Translations under genes and position numbers: made by a program
Assembly: GCF_002575655.3 (NCBI RefSeq)
Contig: NC_053040.3
Coordinates: forward strand, 154,133,148-154,197,147
DNA: 64,000 nt
From: Aegilops tauschii subsp. strangulata
Taxonomy: Eukaryota; Streptophyta; Magnoliopsida; Poales; Poaceae
Direction: 5' to 3'
Notes under the pieces: model-generated
What the model was told of the DNA's origin: nothing
The model's input: only the letters and a program-made list of their open reading frames with translations
Database searches by the model: none
Shown here: piece by piece, positions 23,617-36,225 of the stretch
Layout of the letters: every line of letters begins with the position of its first letter
How positions within the stretch are numbered: position 1 is the first letter of the stretch

Positions 23617-25149
23617 CTGTTGGTGAACGTAGTAATTTCAAAAAAATTCCTACGCACACGCAAGATCATGGTGATGCATAGCAACGAGAGGGGAGAGTGT
23701 TGTCCACGTATCCTCGTAGACCGAAAGCGGAAGCTTTATGACAACGCGGTTGATGTAGTCGTACGTCTTCACGATCTGACCGATCCAAGTACCGAATGCA
23801 TGACACCTCCGAGTTCAGCACACGTTCAGCTCGATGACGTCCCACGAACTCACGATCCAGCAGAGCTTCGAGGGAGAGTTTCGTTAGCATGACGGCGTGA
23901 TGACGGTGGTGATGATGCTACCGACGCAGGGCTTCGACTACGATATGACCAAGGTGGATCATGGTGGAGGGGGGCACCGCACACGGCTTGGAACAACCAA
24001 CTTGTGTGCTCTAGGGTGCCCCCGTGCCCCCGTATAAAAAGGAGCAAGGGGGGACGCCGGTCAGCCCTTGCAGGGCGCGCCAGGAGGAGGAGTCCTCCTC
24101 CTAGTAGGACTTCCCTTTCCTACTCCTACTAGGAGGAGGAGAGGAGGAGTCCTCCTCCTAGTAGGAGTAGGACTTCCCTTTCCTACTCCTACTAGGAGGA
24201 GGAAAGGAAGGAGGAGAGGAAGAAGGAAGGAGAGGGAGGAAAAGAGGAAAGGGGGGCCGGCCCCCTAGTCCAATTCAGTTTGGGCTAGGGGGGCCGCGAG
24301 CCCTGCCTCCTCTCTTCCACCACTTGGCCCATGAAGCCCAATACTTCTTCCCCGTATTCCCGTAACTCCCCGGTACTTTGAAAAATACCCGAATCACTCA
24401 AAACCTTTCCGATGTCTGAATAGAGTCGTCCAATATATCGATCTTTACGTCTCGACCATTTCGAGACTCCTCGTCATGTTGCCGATCTCATCCGGGACTC
24501 CGAACTAGCTTCGGTACATCAAATCACATAAACTCATAATACAATCATCACCGAACGTTAAGCGTGCGGACCCTACGGGTTCGAGAACTATGTAGACATG
24601 ACCGAGACATGTTTCCGGTCAATAACCAATAGCGGAACCTAGATGCTCATATTGGCTCCCACATATTCTACGAAGATCTTTATCGGTCAAACCGCATAAC
24701 AACATACGTTGTTCCCTTTGTCATCGGTATGTTACTTGCCCGAGATTCGATCGTCGGTATCTCAATACCTAGTTCAATCTTGTTACCGGCAAGTCTCTTT
24801 ACTCATTCCGTAATGCATCATCCCGCAACTAACTCATTAGTCACATTGCTTGCAAGGCTTATAGTGATGTGCAGTACCGAGAGGGCCCAGAGATACCTCT
24901 CCGATACACGGAGTGACAAATCCTAATCTTGATTCATGCCAACCCAACAAACACCTTCAGAAACACTTGTAGAGCATCTTTATAATTACCCATTTACGTT
25001 GTGATGTTTGATTGCACACAAAGTGTTCCTCCGGATATTCGGGAGTTGCACAATCTCATTGTCCGAGGAACATGTATAAGTCATGAAGAAAGCAGTAGCA
25101 ATAAAACTGTAACTATCACAATGCTAAGCTAATGAATGGGTCTTGTCCA

Positions 25150-25691
25150 GATACACTGCCAAAAGTTTTTACATGATCATGCACTCACACCTACCTACAA
25201 TACAACCTTGCAAATGGCTATGGCAGAGTAAGTGCACCATGAAGATCAAGGTGTTCGGCTGGCTATTATTCTTTGACAGACTTAACACCAAGGATATGCT
25301 GGTTAGGAGACACTGGCGCTCAAACCAGGATGACAATCTATGCCTCATTTGCACTGAGCTGGCGTATGAGGATAGAATCCATCTGTTTTTTAACCGCACC
25401 TTCAGCTGTAGAGTCTGGAGCTACTTGGGTATTGATTGGTCTGGAGGCTCAGATATTCTGCAATGTATCCTGCATGCTAGGTCCAGCTTCACGCACCCTT
25501 TCTTCGTTGAAGTTATGCTAACAGCAACATGGAATAATTGGATTTTGATAAATGGCAGAACCTTCAGAGCTGAGAGAGCTACTTTCAGTGCTTGGAAGCG
25601 TAAATTCATCCATGATATTTCTTTGCTTGCTCACAGGGTGAAGGATTGTACAAAACCAAAACTCTTGGCTTGGGTTGCTTCTTTGTTGTAA
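25150..25691 (+). pseudogene. LINE ORF2 C-terminus, zf-RVT domain
   Basis: Open reading frame of about 180 codons entering from the truncation point and ending at TAA 25,689-25,691. It matches the reverse-transcriptase zinc-binding domain at the end of plant LINE ORF2: KCTMKIKVFGWLLFFDRL, then KDMLVRRHW, LCLICTELAYEDRIHLFFNRTFS, RVWSYLG. The C-x-x-C and H-L-F-F residues are kept. No start codon of its own; the reverse transcriptase and endonuclease parts are absent. The frame is intact, suggesting a fairly recent insertion. Confidence 0.88.
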
Positions 25692-25829
25692 AGCAGGTAG
25701 AGTTGGTTAGCCACAGGTAGACTCTTTTCCTTTTTCCTTCCGTGTATAGTCTGTAATTTGTTTGTACAGTTGTGCTTTCTTTAATAAAGGGCTGTTGGGC
25801 TTTGCCTCACAGTAAATATTCAAAAAAAA
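25150..25829 (+). mobile_element. 5'-truncated LINE retrotransposon
   Basis: Insert of 680 bp flanked by a perfect 13-bp target duplication, TGGGTCTTGTCCA (25,137-25,149 and 25,830-25,842). It ends in an A-rich tail (25,822-25,829) after a TAATAAAGG-like signal. Target-primed reverse transcription leaves exactly this pattern. Confidence 0.92.
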
Positions 25830-26094
25830 TGGGTCTTGTCCATCACATCATTCTCCTAATGATGTGATCCCGTTCATCAAATGACAACACATGTCTATGG
25901 CTAGGAAACATAACCATCTTTGATGAACAAGCTAGTCAGGTAGAGGCATACTAGGGACACATTGTTTTGTCTATGTATTCACACATGTATCAAGTTTCCG
26001 GTTAATACAATTCTAGCATGAATAATAAACATTTATCATGAAATAAGGAAATAAATAATAACTTTAATATGGCCTCTAGGACATATTTCCTTTA

Positions 26095-26619
26095 GCTCAG
26101 TCCAGGCAGAAGAGTTATGCAGACTCAAAACGCAAGGAGGTAGTCTACGAAATCGGAGACAAAGCATATCTTCATGTGTCACCTCTGCGAGGAGTTAAAC
26201 GCTTTGGAGTTAAGGGAAAGTTAGCCACGAGATTTGTAGGACCGTACCGAGTTTTGGAACGTATGGGAGAGGTGGCCTACAAGTTGGAGTTACCCGAAGT
26301 ACTGTCAGGAGTTCACGATGTGTTTCACGTTTCCCAGTTGAAGAAGTGCCATGCTGAGATGGCCGATATTCCTCTGAGAGATACAATGCCCCTGGAAGCA
26401 ATTCAGTTGGATAGTGATTTGACCTATGAGGAGAAACCTGTCAAGATTCTTGAGTTTGCCAACAGAGTTACACGCATCAAGGTTATCAAGTTTTGCAAAG
26501 TTCAGTGGAGCCACCATACGGAGGATGAAGCCACCTGGGAACGAGAGGATGATCTACGCAAGGACCACCCACACCTATTTTCTAGCCAACCCGAATCTCG
26601 AGGACGAAATTCATCTTAA
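26095..26619 (+). pseudogene. gypsy 1 integrase C-terminus with chromodomain-like tail
   Basis: Reading frame open from the Angela junction to a TAA at 26,617-26,619. It begins in the integrase C-terminal segment (RQKSYADSKRKEVVYEIGD, then LRGVKRFGVKGKLATRFVGPY), followed by VFHVSQLKKC. The tail (VQWSHHTEDEATWEREDDL) matches the degenerate chromodomain-like end of gypsy polyproteins, which in related elements directs integration to particular chromatin. No stop or frameshift is seen in the retained 175 codons, but the protein lacks protease, reverse transcriptase, RNase H and the integrase core. Confidence 0.85.
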
Positions 26620-26630
26620 GGGGGTAGGTT

Positions 26631-29371
26631 TGTAACATCCCAAAATTTCAATTTGGAATGTTATCCATAGGTCATCATATGCATATCATATTTTATTTGC
26701 ATTTTTGGTGTGATCCTAAAAATCCTAAGCAACTCAAGGACCCACGGAGAGAGTTGGGGATTTTATTATTTTCATATTTGAATTTTCTCAAATATTAAAA
26801 GGGGATCATTTTGGTTTTAATTATTTTTCTCTCCAAAATTATTTCATAATAAAAATAAAAGAGAGGAGATAACATGACTTCTCCAAAAATAAATGAAATA
26901 TTGGAGCAAAAATGTTAAAATCAAATAAATAATTTTATTTGAATTTTATTGCTATTTTTATTTGAATTAGAAAAATATGCATTTTTTAAAAATTGCATTT
27001 TTGGCCAGGAAAATGTTCACTTTGTTCTAAATATTCTATTTAGATGGTGAAAATTGTTTTTGGCATTTTTAGATTTTTTTATATGTTATTAGGATTTTTT
27101 CGGCGGAATCTTATTTAAAAAAATGTTTCTGACCGAGCCGGGCCGAAGCCCAGGCGGCCCAGCCGCGCGCCTCCCGCTCCTGCTCGGGAGAGGACTCCCG
27201 AGCGTCGCCGCCGCCATGGACGACGTGTCCGTCCAGGACACGCCGCCTTCTCCCCCTCCCCCAAGTACCGCGAGCCGCCCCTCCCCCTTTAAGAACCCGC
27301 CGCCGCCTCCCCTCACCACCACCCGCCCCGCCCCGCAAGCCGCAGCAGCACCAAGCCACAGCCGTCGTCGCCTGCCGCCGCCCGCCGCAACGCCGCACGC
27401 CGCCGCTGTCACGCCTCGCCTCGCCCTGCTGCCTCGTCGAGCTCTGCCGCGCGCCGGAGAAGCCGCCGCCGCCACAGGAATCCCGCCAGTTTTCGCCCCG
27501 TTTTTTCGATTTAGGTAAAACCGCCGGTTTTTTTTAAACTCTAGATGCGTTTTTTTCTAGATTGGTTCGGTTTATATGCGGTTTAGTTATTTAGTAAACG
27601 TTCGTTCGTTTAAACGAATGCGTTCACCCGTTCGTCTCTGTTAACGAACGTTCGCACCTTAAGTCTTTCCTTTTTATTTTCTTTTTGGCCAGGGACCTAT
27701 CCGCGATTATTTTTATTGCAAATTAGCCCCTGATCTTCAAACCCTCGCCATTTCTTAACCGTTTACCCAAATCCAGTGAAACCAACGCCAAAATCTTCGC
27801 CTCGAGCACCTCTTTCTGTTTAATCAACTAGAACATGATTTTGACAATTTAAAATTTGGTTTCAAGCAGATTTGAATTCGAAGTTCTTTTGACCGTAGTT
27901 TCAGTTCCGTAGCTCCGATTCGGTTGATTCTTTTTGCAGATCAAATTTCTTCAGTTGAACTTTCAGATTCGATCTTCTTATTTGAGTTTTACTCGTGCAT
28001 CTTTGCTTGATTGCTTATGTATGCTATTGTTTGTTTGTGATAGAATTCCCGGAGTGCGAAGCGTGCTACTACGAGTCTCTAGGGTTTGCGGATCGTCAGC
28101 AAGGCAAGTAACACATTGATCATACTCTTTTCATACCCAGTTTTTATGCATTAGTTACAATCCTCAAACACTGCATGATTAGGATGTGATTAACTTGTGG
28201 GTATTTGGGAAGTAGTTGATGAGGTAGAACCTATTACCTGTTTTACTATCAAACCCTTGGGAGTTACTTCTACGTTATGCTTATATTGCAATGCTATGCT
28301 TGTAGACATGGATTGGGTTTGATGTATCCATGACAGATGTGAGATTATTAATTAATGGTTAACTTAAGGTGGCTACTTAAACACACATCTGGGTGGATTG
28401 GTTGCAGGCAGCTGGGGATATACTAGTGTTGTCTTTTTGGTTCGCCACCCAAGCTCAAAGGGATCATTAGATTATTCATGCTAGAAACTTCCATGTGCAG
28501 CCACAAGCTATTATGGGCTCTAGCATAGTCGAGTATGTTGCATGACCTCTTTTAGTGGTGGGCTAGCAGATGTAGGGGAAAGTAGGTGTAACTGTCCACC
28601 CAGAGTAAAGAGTTAATGTTTCTGAAAGACTGTGTCTCGGTCATCCGTTTCTCAAACACCATGTAGTGCGAGAAATCCAACGGAGGAGATCGAGTCTTGT
28701 GGGGAAAAGTGCGCAAACCTTTGCAGAGTGTATAAACTAATCATGGTTAGCCGTGTCCCCGGTTATGGACATCTTGACTATCTGGTACTTAAATTATTGA
28801 TTTGATCTCATCACTCTAAATTAATTTGTTGGGTTGTTAATTACTTCTTAATTTGGGATTGAGATGGGGATTTACCTTCTCAATGTTTCAACCACCATGA
28901 TAGTTAAATAAAATATATTCCTTTGTAGTAGGGAAAAATTGGCTTTTCGCAAAACATTATAACCATAGAGCCTCCACCAGCCATATATGCATGTAGTGAT
29001 AGTATTTATCTGTTCGTTGCCCTACTGTGTTATATTGCCAGCATATTCCATGTGCTGACCCGTTTCGGGCTGCAACATATCATGTTGCAGACTTTTCAGA
29101 CAAAGAGTAAGGTGCGCTAGGTCGTTGTCGTGCTCTCAGCAATGTCGTTGGAGCTGATGGACTCACTTTATCTTCCAAGCCTTCCGCTGTTATCTTTTAG
29201 ATGGCCTTAAGCCATGTTTACTGTAATAAGTTCTCTTTTGAGACATTCGATGTGATAAGTGTGTGATTGAACTCAGTTATAAATCCTTCAAGTATTGTGT
29301 GTGTTAGCATTACCGATCCAGGGATGACACTTGAACACAGATGTTTGACCGTCTGAGGTCGGATCGCTACA
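26631..29371 (+). repeat. gypsy 1 3' LTR (2.74 kb)
   Basis: Starts TGTAACATCCCAAAATTTC right after a purine tract (AAGGGGGTAGG) and ends GGATCGCTACA. It includes a CpG-rich block (27,130-27,480) and a palindrome around GTTCGTTTAAACGAA (about 27,605). Proline- and alanine-rich open frames in the CpG block are composition artefacts. Confidence 0.75.
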
Positions 29372-29555
29372 TCAACGAATCACACAAAAAGCGAACACAC
29401 AAACGATAAGCAAAAAGAAGCGAACGGAAGAGGGCGAATAAAACGGCAAGGGTGAAGTGGGGGAGAGGAAAATGAGAGGCAAATGGCAAATAATGTAATG
29501 CGAGGGAGAAGAGTTTGTGATGGGTACTTGGTATGTCTTGACTTGTGCGTAGATC

Positions 29556-29573
29556 TCCCCGACAACGGTGCCA
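29556..29573 (-). other. Fatima-like primer-binding site
   Basis: Minus-strand TGGCACCGTTGTCGGGGA, two transitions away from the TGGCGCCGTTGCCGGGGA site common in this gypsy group. Confidence 0.65.
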
Positions 29574-29600
29574 GAAATCCTTCTTGCTACCTCTTGAGCA

Positions 29601-31170
29601 TGCGTTGGTTTTCCCTTGAAGAGGAAAGGGTGATGCAGCAAAGTAGCATAAGTATTTCCCTCAATTTCTGAGAACCAAGGTATCAATCCAGTAGGAGACT
29701 ACACGCAAATCCCTAGTACCTGCACAAACAATCAAGAACCTTGCAACCAACGCGATAAAGGGGTTGTCAATCCCTTCACGGCCACTTGCAAAAGTGAGAT
29801 CTGATAAAGATAGTAAGATAAATATTTTTGGTGTTTTTGTTGTATAGATTGAAAAGTAAAGATTGAAAAATAAACAGCGACAGAAATAGCAAGTTGGCGG
29901 GAGATTAATATGATGGAAAATAGACCCGGGGGCCATAGGTTTCACTAGTGGCTTCTCTCAAGATAGCAAATTCTACGGTGGGTGAACAAATTACTGTCGA
30001 GCAATTGATAGAAAAGCGCATAGTTATGAGAATATCTAGGCATGATCATGAACATAGGCATCACATCCGTGGCAAGTAGACCGAAACGATTCTGCATCTA
30101 CTTCTATTACTCCACACATCGACCGCTATCCAGCATGCATCTAGAGTATTAAGTTCATAAGAACGGAGTAACGCATTAGGCAAGATGACATGATGTAGAG
30201 GGATAAACTCAAGCAATATGATATAAACCCCATCTTTTTATCCTCGATGGCAACAATACAATACGTGCCTTGCTGCCCCTGCTGTCACTGGGAAAGGACA
30301 CCGCAAGATTGAACCCAAAGCTAAGCACTACTCCCATTGCAAGAAAGATCAATCTAGTAGGCCAAACCAAACTGATAATTCGAAGAGACTTGCAAAGATA
30401 TCAAATCATGCATATAAGAATTCAGAGAAGAATCAAATATTGTTCATAGATAATCTTGATCATAAACCCACAATTCATCGGATCTCGACAAACACACCGC
30501 AAAAGTATTACATCGAATATATCTCCAAGAAGATCGAGGAGAACTTTGTATTGAGATCCAAAGAGACAGAAAAAGCCATCTAGCTAATAACTATGGACCC
30601 GAAGGTCTGTGGTAAACTACTCACACATCCTCGGAGAGGCTATGGTGTTGATGTAGAAGCCCTCCGTGATCGATTACCCCTCTGGCAGAGTGCCGGAAAA
30701 GGCCCCAAGATGGGATCTCACGGGTATAAAATGTTGCGGCGGTGGAAAATAGGTTTCGTGGCTCCCGTGGATGTTTTCAGGGTATAAGAGTATATATAGG
30801 CGAAAGAAGTAGGTCGGTGGAGCTACGAGGGGCCCATGAGGGTGGGAGGCGCGCCCACCCCCCTAGGGCGCACCCTCCTGCCTCGTGGGTTCCTTCCTAC
30901 TTTCTTGACGTCCACTCCAAGTCTCCTGGATTGCGTTTGTTCCAAAAACGATCCTCGCGAAGGTTTCATTCCGTTTGGATTCCGTTTGATATTCCTTTTC
31001 CGCGAAACACTGAAATAGGCAAAAAAATAGCAATTTGCATTGGGCCTTCGGTTAGTAGGTTAGTCCCAAAAATAATATAAAAGAGCATATTAAAGCCCAT
31101 TAAACATCCAAAACAGATAATATAATAGCATGGAACAATCAAAAATTATAGATACGTTGGAGACGTATCA
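29601..31170 (-). repeat. Fatima-like 5' LTR
   Basis: Begins (minus) TGATACGTCTCC at 31,170. The downstream LTR end is placed near CCAACGCA at 29,601, uncertain by about 30 bp. A TATA-like TATATATAGG lies near 30,790. Confidence 0.65.
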
Positions 31171-34100
31171 GGGGCACATTCCTCGTTCCCGGGGACCATG
31201 GGCCCGGCTGGAGGGTGTGGTCCGGCAGGTGGTGAGGAGTTGTTTCCGGTAGGGGTCTCTGCGAGGAGCGGAAGGCTCTACCGGGAGAGGCTTACCGGAT
31301 TCCATCTTTCTCCTTTTCCGGGCCATTGTTGTTGGGGATACGGAGGGCTGAGTAAGATGGAGAACAAAAGTCCCTGGTTCCACAGGGAGCCTCTGCACAT
31401 CACACTTTGACAGATGATCAGCTATGTTGTTTTCCCCACGGGGTACGTGCTCTGTTTGCAATCCGTCAAAGCGCTCCTCCAATCTTCTCACTTCCTCAAT
31501 GTATGCCTCCATCAAATGGCTTTGATAATCCTTGTTGACTTGTCTCACCACAAGTTTTCAATCTCTTCCAATGATCAGCTTCTTAATTCCCAATTCTGCG
31601 GCAATCATGAGCCCGGCAAGGAGCCCTTCATAGTCTGTTGTATTGTTGGTTGCCTCTTCCCGGGCAAAATGCATTTGGACGACGTACTTCGAGTGCTCCG
31701 CGGAGGGGGCGATGAGAAGCACGCTAGCCCCTGCACCTTGTAGGGAAAAAGAACCATCGAAATACATAATCCATTCCTAGGGCACGTCCTTGCCGGGGAT
31801 AACTGTTTCTGGTACTTCTTCATTAGGGGTTGGCGTCCATTCTGCAATAAACTCTGCCAATGCCCTGCTCTGGATTGTTGATGCGCTCTCAAACTTCAGG
31901 CCAAAACTGGATAACTCCAAAGCCCACTCCACTATTCTGCCGGTAGCCTCAGGGTTTCGGAGTATCCTTTGCAATGGGAAGCGAGTGACAACCGTGATCC
32001 ATGGGCTTGGAAGTAGTGGTGCAGTTTCCTTGAGGCCATGATGAGACCAAAGATCAACTTTTGCACGCCAGAGTACCTCGATCTAGCCCCTTGTAGTAAG
32101 GAACTGACGAAGTACACTGGGCGCTGCACCACTTTCTTCCTTGCCGTGTCCTTGGGATCGCTCTCGCTGTCGTGCTTATTTCTGTCCTGATCCTTCTCTG
32201 GCTCTGCCGGTCCTTGTTCACTCTCTGCTTCGTCTACTTCCCGCTGCGCCACCAAGGCTGCACTGACCACTTGGTTGGTTACCGTCAAGTATAGCAGCAA
32301 TGGCTCCTGTGGTTTGGGAGCAACCAAGGTGGGCACAGAGGACAAGTAGGTCTTCAACTCTTGCAAATCTGCGTATGCTTCTGGGGTCCACTTCATGGGT
32401 CCCGCCTTCTTCGGAATTTTGAAGAACGACAGGGCGCGCTCGCAGACATGGAAATGAATCTTCTTAGTGCGGCAACACACCCTGGCAAATGCCTCACATC
32501 CTTGACCGTCCTTTGCACTTGGATCTGCTCGATAGCTTTGATCTTGTCGGGGTTGGCTTCGATCACCCAATGGGTTACAAAGAACCCAAGTAGCTTGCCG
32601 GAGGGAACGCCAAACACACATTTTTCTAGGTTGAGCTTCAAGTTGATCTTGCACAGATTAGCAAACGTCTCTTCCAAATCCTGGATAAGGGTTGCTCTCT
32701 ACTTGGTCTTGACCACAATATCATCCATATAGGCTTCAATGTTTCTGTGCAGCTGTGGCTCGAAACCAATATGAAATGTCCTTGCAAAAGTAGACCCGGC
32801 ACTCTTTAATCCGAATGGCATGCGGATAAAATAGTACGTACCACATGGGGTGATGAATGATGTCTTATCTTCGTCTTCTTTGGACATGAAGATTTAGTGG
32901 TATCCAGAATATGCATCCAGAAAGGAAAGCAAATCGTAGCCTGAAGTGGAATCCACAATCGGATCGATGCACGGCAAGGGAAATGGGTCCTTCAGGCAAG
33001 CCTTGGTGAGATCTGTGAAATCTATGCAAAGCCTCCATTTCCCGTTAGCCTTCCGAACAACCACTGGATTCGCTAACCATGTTGGATGTAGCACTCCCCT
33101 GACTAAACCGGTTGCTTCAAGCTTCTTGATCTCCTCTACAATAAACTGCTGCCTCTCCAAGGCCTGCTTCCGGACTTTCTGCTTGACAGGTCGGGCATGT
33201 GGGCAGACAGCAAGGTGGTGCTCGATTACCTCCATGGGAACACCGGGGATATCAGATGGTTGCCAGGCAAACACATCGATATTCGCCCGCAGGAAGGCAA
33301 CGAGCCCACTTTCCTATTTGTCATCGAGGGTGGCGCTGATAGTGAAAGTACCATCAACGCCAGCCAGCCCTGCCGGGACCTTCTTCACTTGGGGTGCAGT
33401 GACCTTGGATCTTTTGCTGTTGGAACTCTCCGGCAAGTCATCAACAGGTGTAGCATACTCCGAAGAGGTATGCTTCCCAGATTCCTTGCCAGGGTCCTTG
33501 CTATCCTTCTTCTTTCCTCTGTCCTCCTTGGCAGGAACTGCTACTGCCGCTGCCTCTGCCGTGACTGCGTCCCGTACATCTTGTCCATGCAAATGATTGC
33601 GTCCTTCTCATCTGATGGGATGGAAATGACTCCTATCGGCCCAGGCATATTCAAGGTGTTGTAGGAATAGTGGGATGCCACCATGAATTTAGCCAGGGCT
33701 GGGCGTCCAAGGATCCCATTGTGCAGCAAAGGGAGGTCGACCACATCAAACACAATCTTCTCAGTCGATAGTTCAGCTCTCCTCCAAACATCACTGGCAA
33801 CGTGATCTTTCCCCTAGGATGACTCCTGCCGGGATTAACTCCTTGAAACATGCCAGTGGCCTTCAACTCTTCCTCCGCTATCTGAAGTTTGCTGATGACT
33901 GCCAGGAAATCAGATTCAACCTGTCCCCGCCATCCACCAACATTTTTGTGACCTTGAGGTTGCGAATTATTGGAGAGACCAACAATGGCAAACATCCTAC
34001 CACAGTGGTACGGCCAGGATGATCCTCTTCGTCAAAGATGATGGGCGTGCATGACCATTTGAGTGGTTTCCGTGCTCCTGGCGCTGGTTCCACGATATTG

Positions 34101-36195
34101 ACCTCGCGTGCCCACCGTTTGAGTTGGCAGTGAGAGGTGTGCAGAGATGCACCTCTGTCAATGCACAGGGCGTCAGTAGCCTTCTGAAACTCATGCTCAC
34201 TGGTTTCCTCTTCATCCCCTCCATCACTCTCATCATCACAGACTTCCTTCTCTCGACCTCTGGCGGGTTTTCTTTGGTTCTGGAAGGGTTTGCCGGGGCG
34301 ATTTGCTTCGCCGCCTCGGCCTTACCGCTAGCGACATTCTGACCCTTTTTCTTGTCACGCTTCTCATATTCTGCTCTTTGCCTCTTAACAAGTTGCTCAA
34401 CCTCATAACACTCTTGCAGGTCGTGGCCCTTGGTCTGATGAATCTCGCAGTATGGCCCATCGCCCTTCCCGGCCTTCTCGGCAGCCGCAGCCTCCTGGCA
34501 GTCATCGCACATGGCAGCTCCCTTGCAGGGGACTTCGGCCTTAGCCTTCTTGCCGGTACCAGGCGTACCCGATCCTTCAACAGACATCACTGCCTTATCC
34601 TTGCGTTTCTTACTGCGCTTCTTGCTCCCCTTCTGACTGGTGGATTCGTCATCATCCTCTGAATCGACGTTGATGCAATCCTCCTCTCCGGGCAGCTTCC
34701 TTCCCTCCTCCATCTGAGCACACTTATCCACCAAGGTGTAAAGTTCCTTCACAGTCTTGGCAACTGCATCTTCATCTTGGAATGGATCCTGCAGTTGTGC
34801 ACATTAGATTGGAAGGCAGCTATCACAGCTGCTGCATGGATATTCGGGATGTTCCTGTGGACCTTGCTGAATCTCTGCAAATACTTCCGGAGGGTCTCTC
34901 CTTCTTTCTGTTGGAGAAGCTACAAGTCGTTTGGCCTGCCTGGCTCTTGATGGCCGCCGGTGAAGGTGCCAGTGAACTCATGGCACAGGTCAGCCCACGA
35001 CGAAATGGAGTTCTCCCGCAGGTGCATTAGCCAAGAACTCACATTGGACTTGAGAGCCAAAGGGAAGTAGTTGGCAAACTCTGCCGCGTTCAGCCTCCCA
35101 TCGTACTTCTCAGGTATCTCTCGCTTGAACGTGCGAACGGACGGCCAACAGAAAGGTAGGCACCCGCCAATACCGAGCGCAGGTTTGTCGACATCAGGGC
35201 CATCGCACTCGTGGCGTCGCTCAATGACGATGCGCGCGTCCCCCCCCCCCCCCCCGCCTGTCCTCCGGGGCTCGTCGGCGGCCTGGACGCGCTCGAGATC
35301 AGAAGAGGCCATCGAGACGTCATCAGGTTCTTGATTGTGCCGCGCTCGCGCTGGCTGCCGTGGCGGGGACTGCATCGTGGGGGTGGCCCCTTCCGTATGA
35401 CTAGCAGCATGAGCCATTGTCGTTGCTTGGGGAGGTCTTGGCGGGCCAGCTCGCTGTGAGCCCCCAGCCTCGGCAAAACCGAGCAGACTTTGGATGGTGG
35501 CATGCCATTCGTCCATCTGCTCGACAGCTGGCGGGAACATTAGCAGAAGCTGAGCCCGCGCCACGGCCTCCCTAGTTGTACTTCGCATGGGCGATGATGA
35601 CTTGGATCGTACTGTCGCTCGGCTCCTGACGGTGCCAGCAGTGACAGTACCACGCATCCGTTGTTGCGGATCGGCCACGTGGATGGCTTGGTGGCGTGGC
35701 GATGGCGCCTGAGGGCCAGCGGCTCCGTCGGGTGCGGCGACTGGGCCGACCCGCCACGGGAGAGGCACGCGCGCTGCGGTTGCTCCCGTGGTGGGGCAGC
35801 CGGAGGGCGGCAATTTGCCCCGGACTGAGCGCCATTGCTGTGGTTGTGCCCACCGGTGAGAGGAAGGGGGATAGACGGAGTAACCCCTTCACCCGTACCT
35901 CGTGGAGCATGGCCGTCGGGGTGTTGCTGATGCTGCTCTTCTCCGGTGTCTCCCGCTCTTCAGCCGCGGGGGAAGTGGTGACGGTGCCGCCCGCTCTGAC
36001 CACATCCCCTGCAGCGCCCACCTCCTCGTGTGCCTCCGCATCCGCCGTAGCATCGGTGGGTGCGGGAGGTGGAGCCTTGGAGGTAGACGGTGAGCCGAAG
36101 CAGCGGATTTCTTCTTGGGCGCCATGGCCGATGGTGCCATGGAAGACAAAGATGGCGATGAAGATGATGCGCTGCACATGCTTTCAGGTTCGCGC
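31171..36195 (-). pseudogene. gypsy 2 gag-pol polyprotein remnant
   Basis: Pieces in order on the minus strand: a gag N-terminus (MAPKKKSAASAHRL, about 36,125); gag core (FKREIPEKYDGRLNAAEFANYF, about 35,120); a Lys-rich segment with CEIHQTKGHDLQECYE (about 34,440); protease-linked ILGRPALAKFM (about 33,710); reverse transcriptase (WRLCIDFTDLTKACLKD, about 33,030; FGLKSAGSTFARTF and YMDDIVVKTK, 32,830-32,700); RNase H (MYFDGSFSLQGAGASVLL, about 31,760; HVPRGENNIADHLSK, about 31,440). The frame breaks repeatedly. A long C run at about 35,240 on plus is one likely frameshift point. YMDD and the RNase H Asp are retained, but the gene as a whole is dead. Confidence 0.85.
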
Positions 36196-36203
36196 AAGTG
36201 ATC

Positions 36204-36221
36204 CCCCTACCTGGCGCGCCA
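36204..36221 (-). other. gypsy 2 primer-binding site
   Basis: Minus-strand TGGCGCGCCAGGTAGGGG, a few bases inside the 5' LTR. This site is usual for Tat/Retand-like gypsy elements. Confidence 0.75.
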
Positions 36222-36225
36222 AAGA

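Larger units (their letters stand above)
17770..26094 (-). mobile_element. Angela/BARE1-type copia retrotransposon, 3' LTR truncated
   Basis: Minus-strand Ty1/copia element. The 5' LTR is at 23,618-26,094 (about 1.78 kb once the LINE and its duplicated target are removed). The internal region is 18,599-23,617, and the 3' LTR is cut at 17,770 by the CACTA. Angela, WIS and BARE1 are the most abundant copia group in Triticeae. The element sits inside a gypsy pol gene to its right. Confidence 0.88.
23618..26094 (-). repeat. Angela 5' LTR with a LINE insertion
   Basis: Runs on plus from TGTTGGTGAACGTAG (23,618) to ATATTTCCTTTA (26,094). The final TTTA replaces the usual TTCA, so the outer terminus has lost the canonical dinucleotide. 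A TATA-like TATAAAAAGG (about 24,033) and two tandem copies of a CTCCTCCTAGTAGGA palindromic block (24,085-24,205) are present. Interrupted at 25,150-25,842. Confidence 0.88.
26095..29371 (+). mobile_element. gypsy element 1, 3' part
   Basis: Plus-strand Ty3/gypsy remnant: the end of pol, a polypurine tract and a 3' LTR. The upstream part would lie beyond the Angela insertion, to the left of the window or lost. Confidence 0.8.
29372..31170 (-). mobile_element. Fatima-like gypsy element, 5' end only
   Basis: Minus-strand 5' LTR, primer-binding site and about 180 bp of leader, cut at 29,371/29,372 by insertion of gypsy element 1. Family named from the LTR start TGATACGTCTCCAACGTATC. Confidence 0.65.

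Noticed and set aside
27089..27518. Ala/Pro/Arg-rich ORFs on both strands in the CpG-rich block
   Set aside because: They lie inside the gypsy 1 LTR and exist only because high GC removes stop codons.
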